Assembly: GCF_049319665.1 (NCBI RefSeq)
Contig: NZ_JBMOUD010000022.1
Coordinates: forward strand, 1-55,274
Direction: 5' to 3'
From: JBMOUD01 sp049319665
Lineage (GTDB): Bacteria > Pseudomonadota > Gammaproteobacteria > Enterobacterales > Enterobacteriaceae
Length of the DNA: 55,274 bases
Shown piece after piece: positions 15,895-24,507 of the stretch (its first letter is position 1; every line of letters starts with the position of its first letter). Made by a program: the position numbers and the translations under genes. The notes under the pieces were generated by a model. It saw only the letters and a program-made list of their open reading frames with translations, was not told where the DNA came from and made no database searches.

Positions 15895-16719
15895 TTAGTC
15901 GATAGAACGCAATAACTCATTCAGACCGGTTTTGCTCAATGTTTTGGCATCTACTTTCTTCACGATAACTGCGCAATACAGGCTATATTTGCCATCTTTA
16001 GAAGGTAGGTTGCCGGAAACAACAACGGAGCCTGCTGGCACACGGCCATAATGCACTTCACCAGTTTCACGGTCGTAAATTTTGGTACTTTGGCCGATAT
16101 AAACGCCCATTGAAATGACACAACCGTCTTCAACAATCACACCTTCAACGATTTCAGAGCGTGCGCCGATAAAGCAGTTGTCACCGATGATGGTTGGGTT
16201 AGCCTGCAGTGGTTCCAGTACGCCACCGATGCCTACGCCACCAGACAAGTGCACGTTTTTACCGATTTGTGCACAAGAACCTACCGTTGCCCATGTATCA
16301 ACCATGGTGCCTTCATCAACGTAAGCGCCGATATTGACATAAGAAGGCATCAGCACCACGTTACGGGCAATAAACGAGCCTTTACGCACGGCTGCTGGTG
16401 GGACAACACGGAAGCCTTCACGTTGGAAACGCGCTTCATCGTAATCGGCAAATTTCATTGGAACTTTGTCATAGAAGCGATTTTCTGCACCTTCCATCAC
16501 AACGTTGTCATTGATACGGAAAGAGAGCAATACCGCTTTCTTCAACCATTGATGGGTCACCCATTCGCCGTCAATCTTCTCGGCCACGCGCAGTTCGCCG
16601 CTGTCGATCTTGTTGATCACTTGGTTAACTGCATCACGGGTTTCGCTGTCAACGTTGGCTGGCGTGATGTCTGCGCGACGTTCAAAGGCTTGTTCAATAA
16701 TGGTTTGTAATTGCGACAT
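15895..16719 (-). CDS. dapD: tetrahydrodipicolinate N-succinyltransferase
   Basis: DapD transfers succinyl from succinyl-CoA to tetrahydrodipicolinate in the succinylase branch of lysine/meso-DAP synthesis. The 274-residue trimeric enzyme has an N-terminal helical part and a left-handed beta-helix built of hexapeptides (VNIGAYVDEGTMVDTWATVGSCAQIG, GDNCFIGARSEIVEGVIV). The last residues NELLRSID are typical. Follows glnD by 56 bp on the same strand. Confidence 0.97.
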   Translation of the reverse strand: MSQLQTIIEQAFERRADITPANVDSETRDAVNQVINKIDSGELRVAEKIDGEWVTHQWLKKAVLLSFRINDNVVMEGAENRFYDKVPMKFADYDEARFQREGFRVVPPAAVRKGSFIARNVVLMPSYVNIGAYVDEGTMVDTWATVGSCAQIGKNVHLSGGVGIGGVLEPLQANPTIIGDNCFIGARSEIVEGVIVEDGCVISMGVYIGQSTKIYDRETGEVHYGRVPAGSVVVSGNLPSKDGKYSLYCAVIVKKVDAKTLSKTGLNELLRSID

Positions 16720-16775
16720 ACTGTTCTTTTACCTGGTTAATGATGGTGAAAATTAATCGTCAGTCCCTACTTGTA

Positions 16776-19511
16776 TCACATTTTTTCGTTGGGGTTGAGC
16801 ACCTCAACCAATCGGCGCGAGATTTCCTTGCGCGTCTGCTTATCAAGTGCTCGACGATCGCTATTTGCCAAGATAAATAAGTCTTCTACGCGCTCGCCGA
16901 TGGTGGAAATGCGTGCGCCGTGCAGTGAAATACCCAAATCAGAAAATGCCTCACCGACCCGGGCCAATAAGCCTGGTTGGTCGAGTGCGACTAATTCCAT
17001 ATAGCTGCGACGATCGGTATGGGTCGGCAGGAAACTGACTTCTGTAGTCACACTAAAGTTTTTCAGTTTAGACGATGGCCTGCGTGTACGTGGAGGCTGA
17101 TAGGCTTGAGTCATCGCCTGCTCTAACGCAAAGCGGATAGCCTCATGGCGGTCTTGCGCCAACGGGCTGCCATCCGGCTCGAGTACAATGAAGGTATCCA
17201 TTGCCATACCGTCACGATTGGTGAAGATCTGTGCATCGTGAATACTCAGATTACGCCGGTCTAGCTCACCCGCTACGGTGGCAAATAGGTAAGGGCGGTC
17301 TGGACTCCAGATAAAGATTTCTGTACCGCCGCGGGTAGCCTGTTGGCTGATGAGTACCAGCGGTTTAGCTGAGTCATGTGCTAGCAGATGACGCGCGTGC
17401 CAGGCGAGTTGATTTGGCGAATGGCGTAAGAAGTAATCAGCACGGCAGCGGCTCCAAATACTGTGCAGAGCTTCTTCATCGATATTATCCATACGTAACA
17501 GCGCCAGCGCCTGCAGACGGTGGTGGCGAACACGCTCACGCATATCGGGGGTATTTTTCATTCCGCGGCGCAGCTGTTTTTCAGTCGCAAAATAGAGCTC
17601 GCGTATCAAACTTTGCTTCCAGCTATTCCACAGGGTTTCATTGGTGGCACAGATATCGGCAACGGTCAGACACACTAAGTAGCGCAGGCGGTTTTCCGTT
17701 TGCATCGCCTCAGCAAATTTTTGAATTTCTGCCGGGTCTTGAATATCTCGACGCTGAGCAGTTACCGACATCAGTAGATGTTGGCGAACCAGCCAGGAAA
17801 CCAACTGGGTTTCGTGCGAGTTCAAGCCGTGCAATTCTGCAAATTCTAGCGCATCTTCAGCACCCAATATGGAATGGTCGCCACCGCGCCCTTTGGCAAT
17901 ATCGTGGAACAGCGCGGCCATCAGCAGCAATTCCGGCTGCGGCAGGCGAGGGTAGAGTTCAACGCACAGTGGGTGGCGCGGACGTGTCTCTTCGTGGGCA
18001 AAGCTTTCTAGTTTTTGCAGTACGCGAATGGTGTGTTCATCGACCGTATAGGCATGGAACAAGTCGAACTGCATCTGTCCGACGATCAAACTCCATTGCG
18101 GCATATAGGCCCAGAGCACGCTATGGCGATGCATTGGCAGCAACGCGCGTGAAACCGCCCCTTTATGGCGCAGGATTGCCATAAAGGTTTCTCGTGCAGC
18201 GGGAATAGTACACAGCGGATTCTGTAGATTACGGCGCGCATGTCTAAGCAAGCGGACAGTTGTGGAATAGATACCTTTGATTTCAGGATGACGCACCATT
18301 AGATAGAACATCTGCATGATGGTTTCCGGACTGCGGGTAAACAGTGTTTCATCCCGCAGATCGATCAAGTCGCCACGCAGTTGGAAGTGTTCATCCAACG
18401 GACGTGGTTTTTGATTTGGCCCAATAGCTAGAATGGCTTCATCGAAGAGTTGTAGCAGCATCTGATTGAGCTCGCTGACTCGGCCAGTCATGCGATAAAA
18501 GTCTTTCATCATGCGCTCAACCGGTTGATTGCCTTCACCCTGGTATTGCAGCAATTGAGCAACGCTGAGCTGACGGTCGAACAGCAGACGATTATCATAA
18601 CGAGTCAAAATTAAGTGCAAGGCAAAGCGGATGCGCCACAAGAAGCTTTGGCATTCGTTAATTTCATTACGCTCGGCTTTGGTAAGGAAGCCGAAATTGA
18701 CCATTTCATTGAGTGAGGTCGCACCAAAATGGCGTCTGGCGACCCATAAAATGGTGTGGATATCGCGCAGGCCACCTGGGCTGCTTTTAATATCTGGCTC
18801 CAGATTATAGCTGGTGCCGTGATAGCGCTGATGACGTTCGTTTTGCTCATCTATTTTGGCGCGGAAAAAACTCGGCGACGGCCAGAAACCATCGCTGAAA
18901 ATTTGTTTCTGCATGCTAAGAAACAGCGTGACATCGCCACAAATCAGGCGCGATTCAATTAAATTGGTCGCAACGGTTAGATCCGCTAACCCTTCTAGCA
19001 AACACTCTTCAAGCGTACGTACGCTATGGCCAACTTCGAGTTTCAGATCCCAAAGCAGCGTGATGAGTTCGCCGACCCGCTGTGCGTTGTCTTCACTCAG
19101 TGGCGTTTGGCTGAGGATCAATATGTCGATATCAGATAATGGCTGGAGTTCGCCTCGCCCATATCCCCCCACGGCAACGATAGCCGTTTCCGGGATTTTA
19201 TCGAAACCATAGAATATCCATAGGCGTTGCAGCAGATGATCAATAAAAGATGATCGCGCTGCAATCAAGGTTTCTACTTGTTCCCCGCTTTTAAATGCAT
19301 CGCTTAGCCACTGATGAAAAGCTTCCATCCGCTGTTTTAGCGTTTGACGGGCTAGGTCTTCATCTGGGTAATTCATTGGTGACAGCGGTGACTGCAGGAG
19401 AAACCGATTGATCTCGTTTGGGAGTGGCGATGAGGCAACTGTTGCGCCAGTACGCTGGCTCGAGGAAGAATTTTCTGGATGTAGAGAGTCAGACATAAGT
19501 GCGTCGCCCAT
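16776..19511 (-). CDS. glnD: [protein-PII] uridylyltransferase / uridylyl-removing enzyme
   Basis: GlnD senses glutamine and adds UMP to, or removes it from, PII proteins, controlling NtrBC and glutamine synthetase adenylylation. Domains: nucleotidyltransferase with GGYGRGELQPLSDID at about residues 115-129; a PII-UTase helical region; HD hydrolase with LFHDIAKGRGGDHS near 540; two C-terminal ACT domains beginning near TEIFIWSPDRPYLFATVAGEL and SYMELVALDQPGLLARVGEAF. 911 aa from ATG 19511; an internal ATG at residue 6 gives about 906. The first ~50 residues are the poorly conserved part. Probably transcribed with dapD. Confidence 0.96.
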   Translation of the reverse strand: MGDALMSDSLHPENSSSSQRTGATVASSPLPNEINRFLLQSPLSPMNYPDEDLARQTLKQRMEAFHQWLSDAFKSGEQVETLIAARSSFIDHLLQRLWIFYGFDKIPETAIVAVGGYGRGELQPLSDIDILILSQTPLSEDNAQRVGELITLLWDLKLEVGHSVRTLEECLLEGLADLTVATNLIESRLICGDVTLFLSMQKQIFSDGFWPSPSFFRAKIDEQNERHQRYHGTSYNLEPDIKSSPGGLRDIHTILWVARRHFGATSLNEMVNFGFLTKAERNEINECQSFLWRIRFALHLILTRYDNRLLFDRQLSVAQLLQYQGEGNQPVERMMKDFYRMTGRVSELNQMLLQLFDEAILAIGPNQKPRPLDEHFQLRGDLIDLRDETLFTRSPETIMQMFYLMVRHPEIKGIYSTTVRLLRHARRNLQNPLCTIPAARETFMAILRHKGAVSRALLPMHRHSVLWAYMPQWSLIVGQMQFDLFHAYTVDEHTIRVLQKLESFAHEETRPRHPLCVELYPRLPQPELLLMAALFHDIAKGRGGDHSILGAEDALEFAELHGLNSHETQLVSWLVRQHLLMSVTAQRRDIQDPAEIQKFAEAMQTENRLRYLVCLTVADICATNETLWNSWKQSLIRELYFATEKQLRRGMKNTPDMRERVRHHRLQALALLRMDNIDEEALHSIWSRCRADYFLRHSPNQLAWHARHLLAHDSAKPLVLISQQATRGGTEIFIWSPDRPYLFATVAGELDRRNLSIHDAQIFTNRDGMAMDTFIVLEPDGSPLAQDRHEAIRFALEQAMTQAYQPPRTRRPSSKLKNFSVTTEVSFLPTHTDRRSYMELVALDQPGLLARVGEAFSDLGISLHGARISTIGERVEDLFILANSDRRALDKQTRKEISRRLVEVLNPNEKM

Positions 19512-19530
19512 AGTAGCGTGAAAACAAAGC

Positions 19531-19615
19531 CTATAACGGTAAGAACAATCTATATAACTGCGAGCACAAACTCTATAACGGCAACAACAAACTCGAAAAC
19601 GGTAATAGCTACTTA
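19531..19615. repeat. degenerate 21-22 bp tandem repeat between map and glnD
   Basis: Four imperfect units follow one another: CTATAACGGTAAGAACAATCT, ATATAACTG..., TATAACGGCAACAAC..., GAAAACGGTAATAGC.... Units share the core ATAACGGYAAnAACAA. They lie in the leader/promoter region of glnD. No coding potential is convincing here. Confidence 0.5.
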
Positions 19616-19672
19616 TATAAAAAGTGAAAAAATAACTCTCAGAACACAGCGTATTAAGCGAAAAATACCGAA

Positions 19673-19697
19673 TAAAAAGCCGGCTTACGCCGGCTTG
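19673..19697 (-). terminator. map intrinsic terminator
   Basis: AAGCCGGC/GCCGGCTT stem with a 4-nt loop; on the minus strand it is followed by a T5 run. It lies 17 bp after the map stop codon. Confidence 0.85.
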
Positions 19698-19712
19698 ATG
19701 TTCACTGATTAA

Positions 19713-20513
19713 TTAGGCATTCATGTCATGCGTAATAATGTTGGGGATGGTGTCATCTTTACGCAGCGTCATAATTTCACAGCCATTCTCGGTCACAACC
19801 AGCGTGTGCTCATATTGAGCAGACAGGCTGCGGTCTTTGGTTTTGACTGTCCAACCATCTTTCATGGTACGAATGCGGAAATCACCAGCATTGACCATCG
19901 GCTCAATGGTAAAGGCCATACCCGCTTGCAATACTACGCCGCTGTCATCGGCATCGTAATGCAAAACCTGAGGTTCTTCGTGGAACACTTCACCAATGCC
20001 ATGTCCACAGTATTCGCGAACCACAGAGAATTTTTCAGCTTCAACAAATTGCTGAATAGCTTTACCAAGAGTGCGTAAACGGATACCCGGTTTTACCATA
20101 CGTAGTGCCAGATAGAGGCTCTCTTGGGTGATTTTACACAGACGTTCACCAAGGATGGTCGGTTTGCCGACAATGAACATCTTGGAAGTATCGCCGTGGA
20201 AACCGTCTTTAATCACTGTGACGTCGATATTGACGATATCACCGTCTTTAAGAATTTTGTCATCACTTGGAATACCGTGGCAGACCACTTCATTCACAGA
20301 GATACAAACGTGTTTCGGGAAGCCATGGTAGTTGAGGCAAGCCGAAATCGCTTTTTGCGAGTTCTCGATATGATCCGCACAAATGCGGTCAAGCTCGCCG
20401 GTGCTGATACCCGGCTGTACGTGCTGCTCAATGATTTCTAGCACTTCTGCAGCCAGGCGGCCTGCAACGCGCATTTTCTCGATATCTGCTGCTGTTTTGA
20501 TTGAAATAGCCAT
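19713..20513 (-). CDS. map: methionine aminopeptidase, type I
   Basis: Removes the initiator methionine from nascent proteins when residue 2 is small. The 266-residue pita-bread fold shows the metal ligands in NIDVTVIKDGFHGDTSKMF (Asp, Asp), the His in YCGHGIGEVFHEEP and the Glu residues in GMAFTIEPMV and the final QYEHTLVVTE. Divergent from rpsB with a 407-bp region between, the standard enterobacterial layout. Confidence 0.97.
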   Translation of the reverse strand: MAISIKTAADIEKMRVAGRLAAEVLEIIEQHVQPGISTGELDRICADHIENSQKAISACLNYHGFPKHVCISVNEVVCHGIPSDDKILKDGDIVNIDVTVIKDGFHGDTSKMFIVGKPTILGERLCKITQESLYLALRMVKPGIRLRTLGKAIQQFVEAEKFSVVREYCGHGIGEVFHEEPQVLHYDADDSGVVLQAGMAFTIEPMVNAGDFRIRTMKDGWTVKTKDRSLSAQYEHTLVVTENGCEIMTLRKDDTIPNIITHDMNA

Positions 20514-20665
20514 GATGTTTTAGTTTTATCCCGTTTTCCTGTGACCGGTATTTTTACCCCAATGTCACCAATAAATAAGCTTTGAGATATGGTATCAGCC
20601 CAGATATTCTCTGCCAAATACCATTTGTCGCACGAAGCGCTCAGGCATAAAAATAACAACAAAAG

Positions 20666-20695
20666 TTGGAGTGTCCGGCGAAATTATGGTATAAA
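20666..20695 (+). promoter_or_regulatory. rpsB-tsf promoter
   Basis: TTGGAG (20666-20671), an 18-bp spacer and TATAAA (20690-20695) preceded by TGG as an extended -10. GCGCGCC follows, a GC-rich discriminator as expected for stringently controlled ribosomal genes. Confidence 0.65.
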
Positions 20696-20701
20696 GCGCG
20701 C

Positions 20702-20920
20702 CGGTAATCCGCTCTACAGAGTTTGCAAATAGCAATGTTTGCCCTCTGAGGATGGATAAAACCGAACACTCACTCTTTTGTGTGCTTATTGAACAAATAA
20801 GTAATAACACACACGTATCGACACCTGCGCCGGGGTGCCCTAAGAATTTATTCTTTCAGGGTCGGTTGTATGGGATACGTGGAGGCATAACCCCAATATC
20901 TACTATTTAGAGGTTTTATC
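20702..20920 (+). promoter_or_regulatory. structured rpsB leader (S2 autoregulation; t44/tff region)
   Basis: About 220 nt of untranslated leader separate the promoter from the rpsB ATG. In gammaproteobacteria this leader is conserved and S2 binds it to repress rpsB-tsf; in E. coli the same interval yields the t44/tff RNA. Visible here are GACACCTGCGCCGGGGTGCC and CCTAAGAATTTATTCTTTCAGG, both self-complementary, just before the Shine-Dalgarno GAGG. Identification rests on position and structure. Confidence 0.6.
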
Positions 20921-21646
20921 ATGGCAACTGTTTCCATGCGCGATATGCTCCAAGCTGGTGTGCACTTTGGTCACCAAACCCGTTACTGGAACCCGAAAAT
21001 GAAGCCATTCATCTTCGGCGCTCGTAACAAGGTTCACATCATCAACTTGGAAAAAACTGTACCAATGTTCAACGAAGCTCTGGCTGAGTTGACCAAGATC
21101 TCTTCCCGTAAAGGTAAGATCCTGTTCGTTGGTACTAAACGCGCAGCAAGCGAAGCGGTAAAAGACGCTGCAAACAACTGCGACCAGTTCTTCGTGAACC
21201 ATCGCTGGTTGGGCGGCATGCTGACTAACTGGAAAACCGTTCGTCAGTCCATCAAACGTTTGAAAGATCTGGAAATCCAGTCTCAAGACGGCACTTTCGA
21301 AAAGCTGACCAAGAAAGAAGCGCTGATGCGCACTCGTGAGCTTGCGAAGCTGGAAAACAGCCTGGGTGGTATCAAGGATATGGGTGGTCTTCCTGATGCA
21401 CTGTTCGTTGTCGATGCAGACCATGAACACATCGCTATCAAAGAAGCTAACAACCTGGGTATCCCGGTATTCGCTATTGTTGATACCAACTCCGATCCGG
21501 ATGGCGTTGATTTTGTTATCCCTGGTAACGATGACGCAATCCGTGCAGTGAATCTGTACCTGAGCGCTGTTGCTGCCACTGTTCGTGAAGGCCGTTCGCA
21601 AGATCTGGCTGTTCAGGCAGAAGAAAGCTTCGTAGAAGCTGAATAA
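20921..21646 (+). CDS. rpsB: 30S ribosomal protein S2
   Basis: 241-residue S2, a small-subunit protein at the head-body junction that helps S1 binding. It is nearly identical in pattern to E. coli S2 (MRDMLQAGVHFGHQTRYWNPKM, FVNHRWLGGMLTNWKTVRQSI, VDTNSDPDGVDFVIPGNDDA). Codon use is strongly biased, as for highly expressed genes. Followed by tsf after 271 bp, an interval lengthened by a palindromic repeat. Confidence 0.98.
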   Translation: MATVSMRDMLQAGVHFGHQTRYWNPKMKPFIFGARNKVHIINLEKTVPMFNEALAELTKISSRKGKILFVGTKRAASEAVKDAANNCDQFFVNHRWLGGMLTNWKTVRQSIKRLKDLEIQSQDGTFEKLTKKEALMRTRELAKLENSLGGIKDMGGLPDALFVVDADHEHIAIKEANNLGIPVFAIVDTNSDPDGVDFVIPGNDDAIRAVNLYLSAVAATVREGRSQDLAVQAEESFVEAE

Positions 21647-21663
21647 TAAGACAGGCTCTCGTA

Positions 21664-21788
21664 TATACCCTTAATATTTCGAGTTGTAGGAAGACGGCAA
21701 GAGAGAATCCCTAGACGCATAGATAACTATGTGGCTAGGGGGAACGAACGTAGCCAACGAACACACAACTTGAACTATGACGAGTATA
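21664..21788. repeat. 125-bp TATACCC-type palindromic element in the rpsB-tsf interval
   Basis: Begins TATACCCTTAATATTTCGAG and ends in the imperfect inverse (...CTTGAACTATGACGAGTATA). Inner parts CCCTAG...CTAGGGGG also pair. It resembles the element at 47684-47812. Such non-coding miniature repeats are common in Yersinia genomes; family membership (for example YPAL) is not confirmed. It would fold in the rpsB-tsf mRNA. Confidence 0.7.
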
Positions 21789-21823
21789 GAGCCCTTATTA
21801 ACCAGGTATTGAATATGTTGGTT

Positions 21824-21847
21824 AGGGGGCCTTGATTGGCCCCCTTT
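21824..21847 (+). terminator. attenuator-like hairpin between rpsB and tsf
   Basis: AGGGGGCC/GGCCCCCT stem with a TTGATT loop followed by TTTGCTT. Partial termination between rpsB and tsf is known in E. coli and would lower tsf relative to rpsB expression. The weak T tail suggests incomplete termination. Confidence 0.6.
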
Positions 21848-21917
21848 GCTTATCTTAAATGCGAGAAATGTCTCTTGGCGAAACCCATTTCGCTGTGAGA
21901 TAACCGAGGAAAAAACA

Positions 21918-22769
21918 ATGGCTGATATTACCGCTGCCCTGGTAAAAGAACTGCGTGAGCGTACTGGCGCAGGCATGATGGATTGTAAGAAAGCACTGGT
22001 TGAAGCTGATGGTGACATCGAGCTGGCGATCGAAAACATGCGTAAATCTGGTGCGATCAAAGCAGCTAAAAAAGCAGGCAACGTAGCTGCTGATGGCGTG
22101 ATCAAAACTAAGGTTTCAGGCAACTTTGGTGTAATTCTGGAAGTTAACTGCCAGACTGACTTCGTTGCTAAAGACGGTGGTTTCCAGGCATTCGCTGACA
22201 AAGTTCTGGACGCAGCTGTTGCAGGTAAAGTGACTGACGTTGAAGTGCTGAAAGCACAGTTCGAAGAAGAACGTGTTGCACTGGTTGCGAAAATCGGTGA
22301 GAACATCAACATCCGTCGCGTTGCCGTTCTGGAAGGCGATGTATTGGGTAGCTACCTGCACGGTGCTCGCATCGGTGTTCTGGTTGCCGCTAAAGGCGCT
22401 GATGAAGAACTGATTAAGCAAGTTGCTATGCACGTAGCAGCGAGCAAGCCTGAGTTCGTTAAACCAGAAGACGTATCTGCTGAAGTGGTAGAAAAAGAAT
22501 ACCAAGTTCAGTTGGACATCGCGATGCAATCTGGCAAGCCGAAAGAAATCGCAGAGAAAATGGTTGAAGGCCGTATGAAGAAGTTCACCGGCGAAGTTTC
22601 TCTGACTGGTCAACCTTTCGTTATCGACCCAAGCAAAACTGTTGGCCAAGCTCTGAAAGAGCACGGTGCTGACGTGACTAACTTCATCCGCTTTGAAGTG
22701 GGCGAAGGCATCCAGAAAGTTGAAGCTGACTTTGCTGCTGAAGTTGCAGCAATGACCAAACAGTCTTAA
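21918..22769 (+). CDS. tsf: translation elongation factor Ts
   Basis: EF-Ts is the nucleotide exchange factor for EF-Tu. The 283-residue protein has the N-terminal UBA-like domain (AALVKELRERTGAGMMDCKKAL), the TDFVAKD motif whose Asp-Phe inserts into EF-Tu, and a coiled-coil domain near the C-terminus. ATG 21918 follows GAGGA; an in-frame ATG 72 bp upstream is not supported by family length. Co-transcribed with rpsB. Confidence 0.98.
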   Translation: MADITAALVKELRERTGAGMMDCKKALVEADGDIELAIENMRKSGAIKAAKKAGNVAADGVIKTKVSGNFGVILEVNCQTDFVAKDGGFQAFADKVLDAAVAGKVTDVEVLKAQFEEERVALVAKIGENINIRRVAVLEGDVLGSYLHGARIGVLVAAKGADEELIKQVAMHVAASKPEFVKPEDVSAEVVEKEYQVQLDIAMQSGKPKEIAEKMVEGRMKKFTGEVSLTGQPFVIDPSKTVGQALKEHGADVTNFIRFEVGEGIQKVEADFAAEVAAMTKQS

Positions 22770-22790
22770 TACTGGTTTGATGCAATAAAA

Positions 22791-22828
22791 ACGGAACCGC
22801 TACTTAACTGGCGGTTCCGTTATATCTG
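22791..22828 (+). terminator. tsf terminator
   Basis: 11-bp perfect stem AACGGAACCGC/GCGGTTCCGTT with a 10-nt loop and a short TATATCT tail, 22 bp after the tsf stop. Confidence 0.7.
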
Positions 22829-22949
22829 GCCCCATATTTTTAATAAATTCATGCCCAAACTATCTTATTTTGGCCGCCTTTGAGGCTGTCGATTTTTGAT
22901 AATGAGACTGAATATCCCATTCAACACATTGCTTCTTAGGACAGACACC

Positions 22950-23681
22950 ATGGCTACCAATGCGAAACCCGTTTATCAACGTATCTTGCTAAAACTTAGT
23001 GGCGAAGCCTTACAAGGCAGTGAAGGTTTCGGTATCGACGCAAGCGTTCTGGACCGTATGGCTCAGGAAGTGAAGGAATTGGTTGAGCTGGGCATCCAGG
23101 TTGGTGTGGTCATTGGGGGCGGTAACTTGTTCCGCGGTGCTGGTTTAGCACAAGCCGGGATGAATCGTGTAGTGGGCGATCACATGGGAATGCTGGCTAC
23201 GGTGATGAACGGACTAGCAATGCGTGATGCTCTGCACCGTGCCTATGTGAACGCGCGCCTGATGTCTGCTATTCCATTGAATGGCGTATGCGACAATTAT
23301 AGTTGGGCTGAAGCAATCAGCCAATTGCGTAATAACCGTGTGGTAATTTTTGCTGCCGGTACCGGTAATCCTTTCTTTACTACTGACTCAGCAGCTTGTC
23401 TGCGTGGTATCGAAATTGAAGCCGATGTGGTATTGAAAGCCACTAAAGTTGATGGTGTATTCTCCGCCGATCCGGTGAAGCATCCTGATGCGACAATGTT
23501 TGAACATTTAACCTATCAGGAAGTGTTGGAACAAGAATTGAAAGTGATGGACTTGGCAGCCTTTACGCTGGCTCGTGACCATAACCTGCCGATTCGTGTT
23601 TTCAACATGAATAAGCCTGGCGCACTGCGCCGCGTGGTGATGGGGGAGAATGAAGGTACGCTGATCTCCAAAGGCGTCTAA
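22950..23681 (+). CDS. pyrH: UMP kinase
   Basis: PyrH phosphorylates UMP to UDP. It is a hexameric amino-acid-kinase-family enzyme, activated by GTP and inhibited by UTP. Motifs: LLKLSGEALQG at the N-terminus, VIGGGNLFRG, GTGNPFFTTDSAA and KATKVDGVFSADP. I chose ATG 22950 (243 aa, MATNAKPVYQRI), with AGGA about 8 bp upstream; ATG 22896 would add 18 unrelated residues. Lies between tsf and frr as in E. coli. Confidence 0.97.
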   Translation: MATNAKPVYQRILLKLSGEALQGSEGFGIDASVLDRMAQEVKELVELGIQVGVVIGGGNLFRGAGLAQAGMNRVVGDHMGMLATVMNGLAMRDALHRAYVNARLMSAIPLNGVCDNYSWAEAISQLRNNRVVIFAAGTGNPFFTTDSAACLRGIEIEADVVLKATKVDGVFSADPVKHPDATMFEHLTYQEVLEQELKVMDLAAFTLARDHNLPIRVFNMNKPGALRRVVMGENEGTLISKGV

Positions 23682-23787
23682 CCTTTATCTCTATAAGCTG
23701 TCGGTGAGAGTGCCGGCAGCGTGGAATATACAGGGACTACCATGACTGGATAGTCTGCCAAGTTACCCGTTTCTAAAGGTTCGCAAC

Positions 23788-24345
23788 GTGATTAACGACA
23801 TTAAAAAAGACGCTGAAATCCGCATGGAAAAATGCGTTGAAGCTTTTAAAAATCATATCAGCAAAATTCGTACCGGTCGTGCAAGCCCGAGCTTGCTCGA
23901 TGGTATTCACGTAGAATACTACGGTTCATCAACCCCTCTGCGCCAATTGGCTAACGTCACTGTTGAAGATACTCGTACTCTGGCGGTCAGCGTTTTCGAC
24001 CGTTCTATCAGCAGCGCAGTTGAAAAAGCGATTATGTCTTCTGACCTTGGTTTGAACCCAATGTCTGCTGGAACGGTTATCCGTGTTCCATTGCCACCGT
24101 TGACTGAAGAGCGTCGTAAAGACCTGATCAAAATTGTTCGTGGTGAAGCTGAACAAGGTCGTGTTTCAGTTCGTAACGTTCGCCGTGATGCTAACGATAA
24201 AGTGAAAGCGCTGCTCAAAGATAAAGAGATTAGCGAAGATGAAGAGCGCGGTTGCCAGGAAGATGTACAGAAAATGACTGACATCTTTATCAAGAAAGTT
24301 GACGCTGCACTTTCTGAGAAAGAAGCTGAGCTGATGGACTTCTGA
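23788..24345 (+). CDS. frr: ribosome recycling factor, GTG start
   Basis: With EF-G, RRF splits post-termination ribosomes. The 185-residue protein has the three-helix bundle and small beta domain (KIRTGRASPSLLDGI, GTVIRVPLPPLTEERRKDL, VRNVRRDANDKVK). The start is GTG at 23788, also GTG in E. coli frr. Single gene between pyrH and its own terminator. Confidence 0.97.
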   Translation: MINDIKKDAEIRMEKCVEAFKNHISKIRTGRASPSLLDGIHVEYYGSSTPLRQLANVTVEDTRTLAVSVFDRSISSAVEKAIMSSDLGLNPMSAGTVIRVPLPPLTEERRKDLIKIVRGEAEQGRVSVRNVRRDANDKVKALLKDKEISEDEERGCQEDVQKMTDIFIKKVDAALSEKEAELMDF

Positions 24346-24362
24346 TCCTCGCTACCATGCCT

Positions 24363-24395
24363 AAGAAAGCGTCGCAATTGCGGCGCTTTCTTTTT
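24363..24395 (+). terminator. frr intrinsic terminator
   Basis: AAGAAAGCG/CGCTTTCTT stem enclosing a second GC stem TCGCAA/TTGCGG, then a T run. Located 17 bp after frr. Confidence 0.85.
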
Positions 24396-24507
24396 GGTAG
24401 CAATAAACTTTTGAGGGCTAGGTCTTAATTCCCATAGACAAGTGGGTTAAGAGGTACCAGACTGTGGCACATTTAGAAACATCATTTTAGTTAGACTGAG
24501 CATTTTC

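Noticed and set aside
17378..18184. 268-aa open frame on the plus strand
   Set aside because: It lies wholly antisense to the conserved glnD gene and its product is low-complexity without recognisable domains.
20903..21601. 232-aa open frame antisense to rpsB
   Set aside because: rpsB is certain; the antisense frame is a by-product of its biased codon use.
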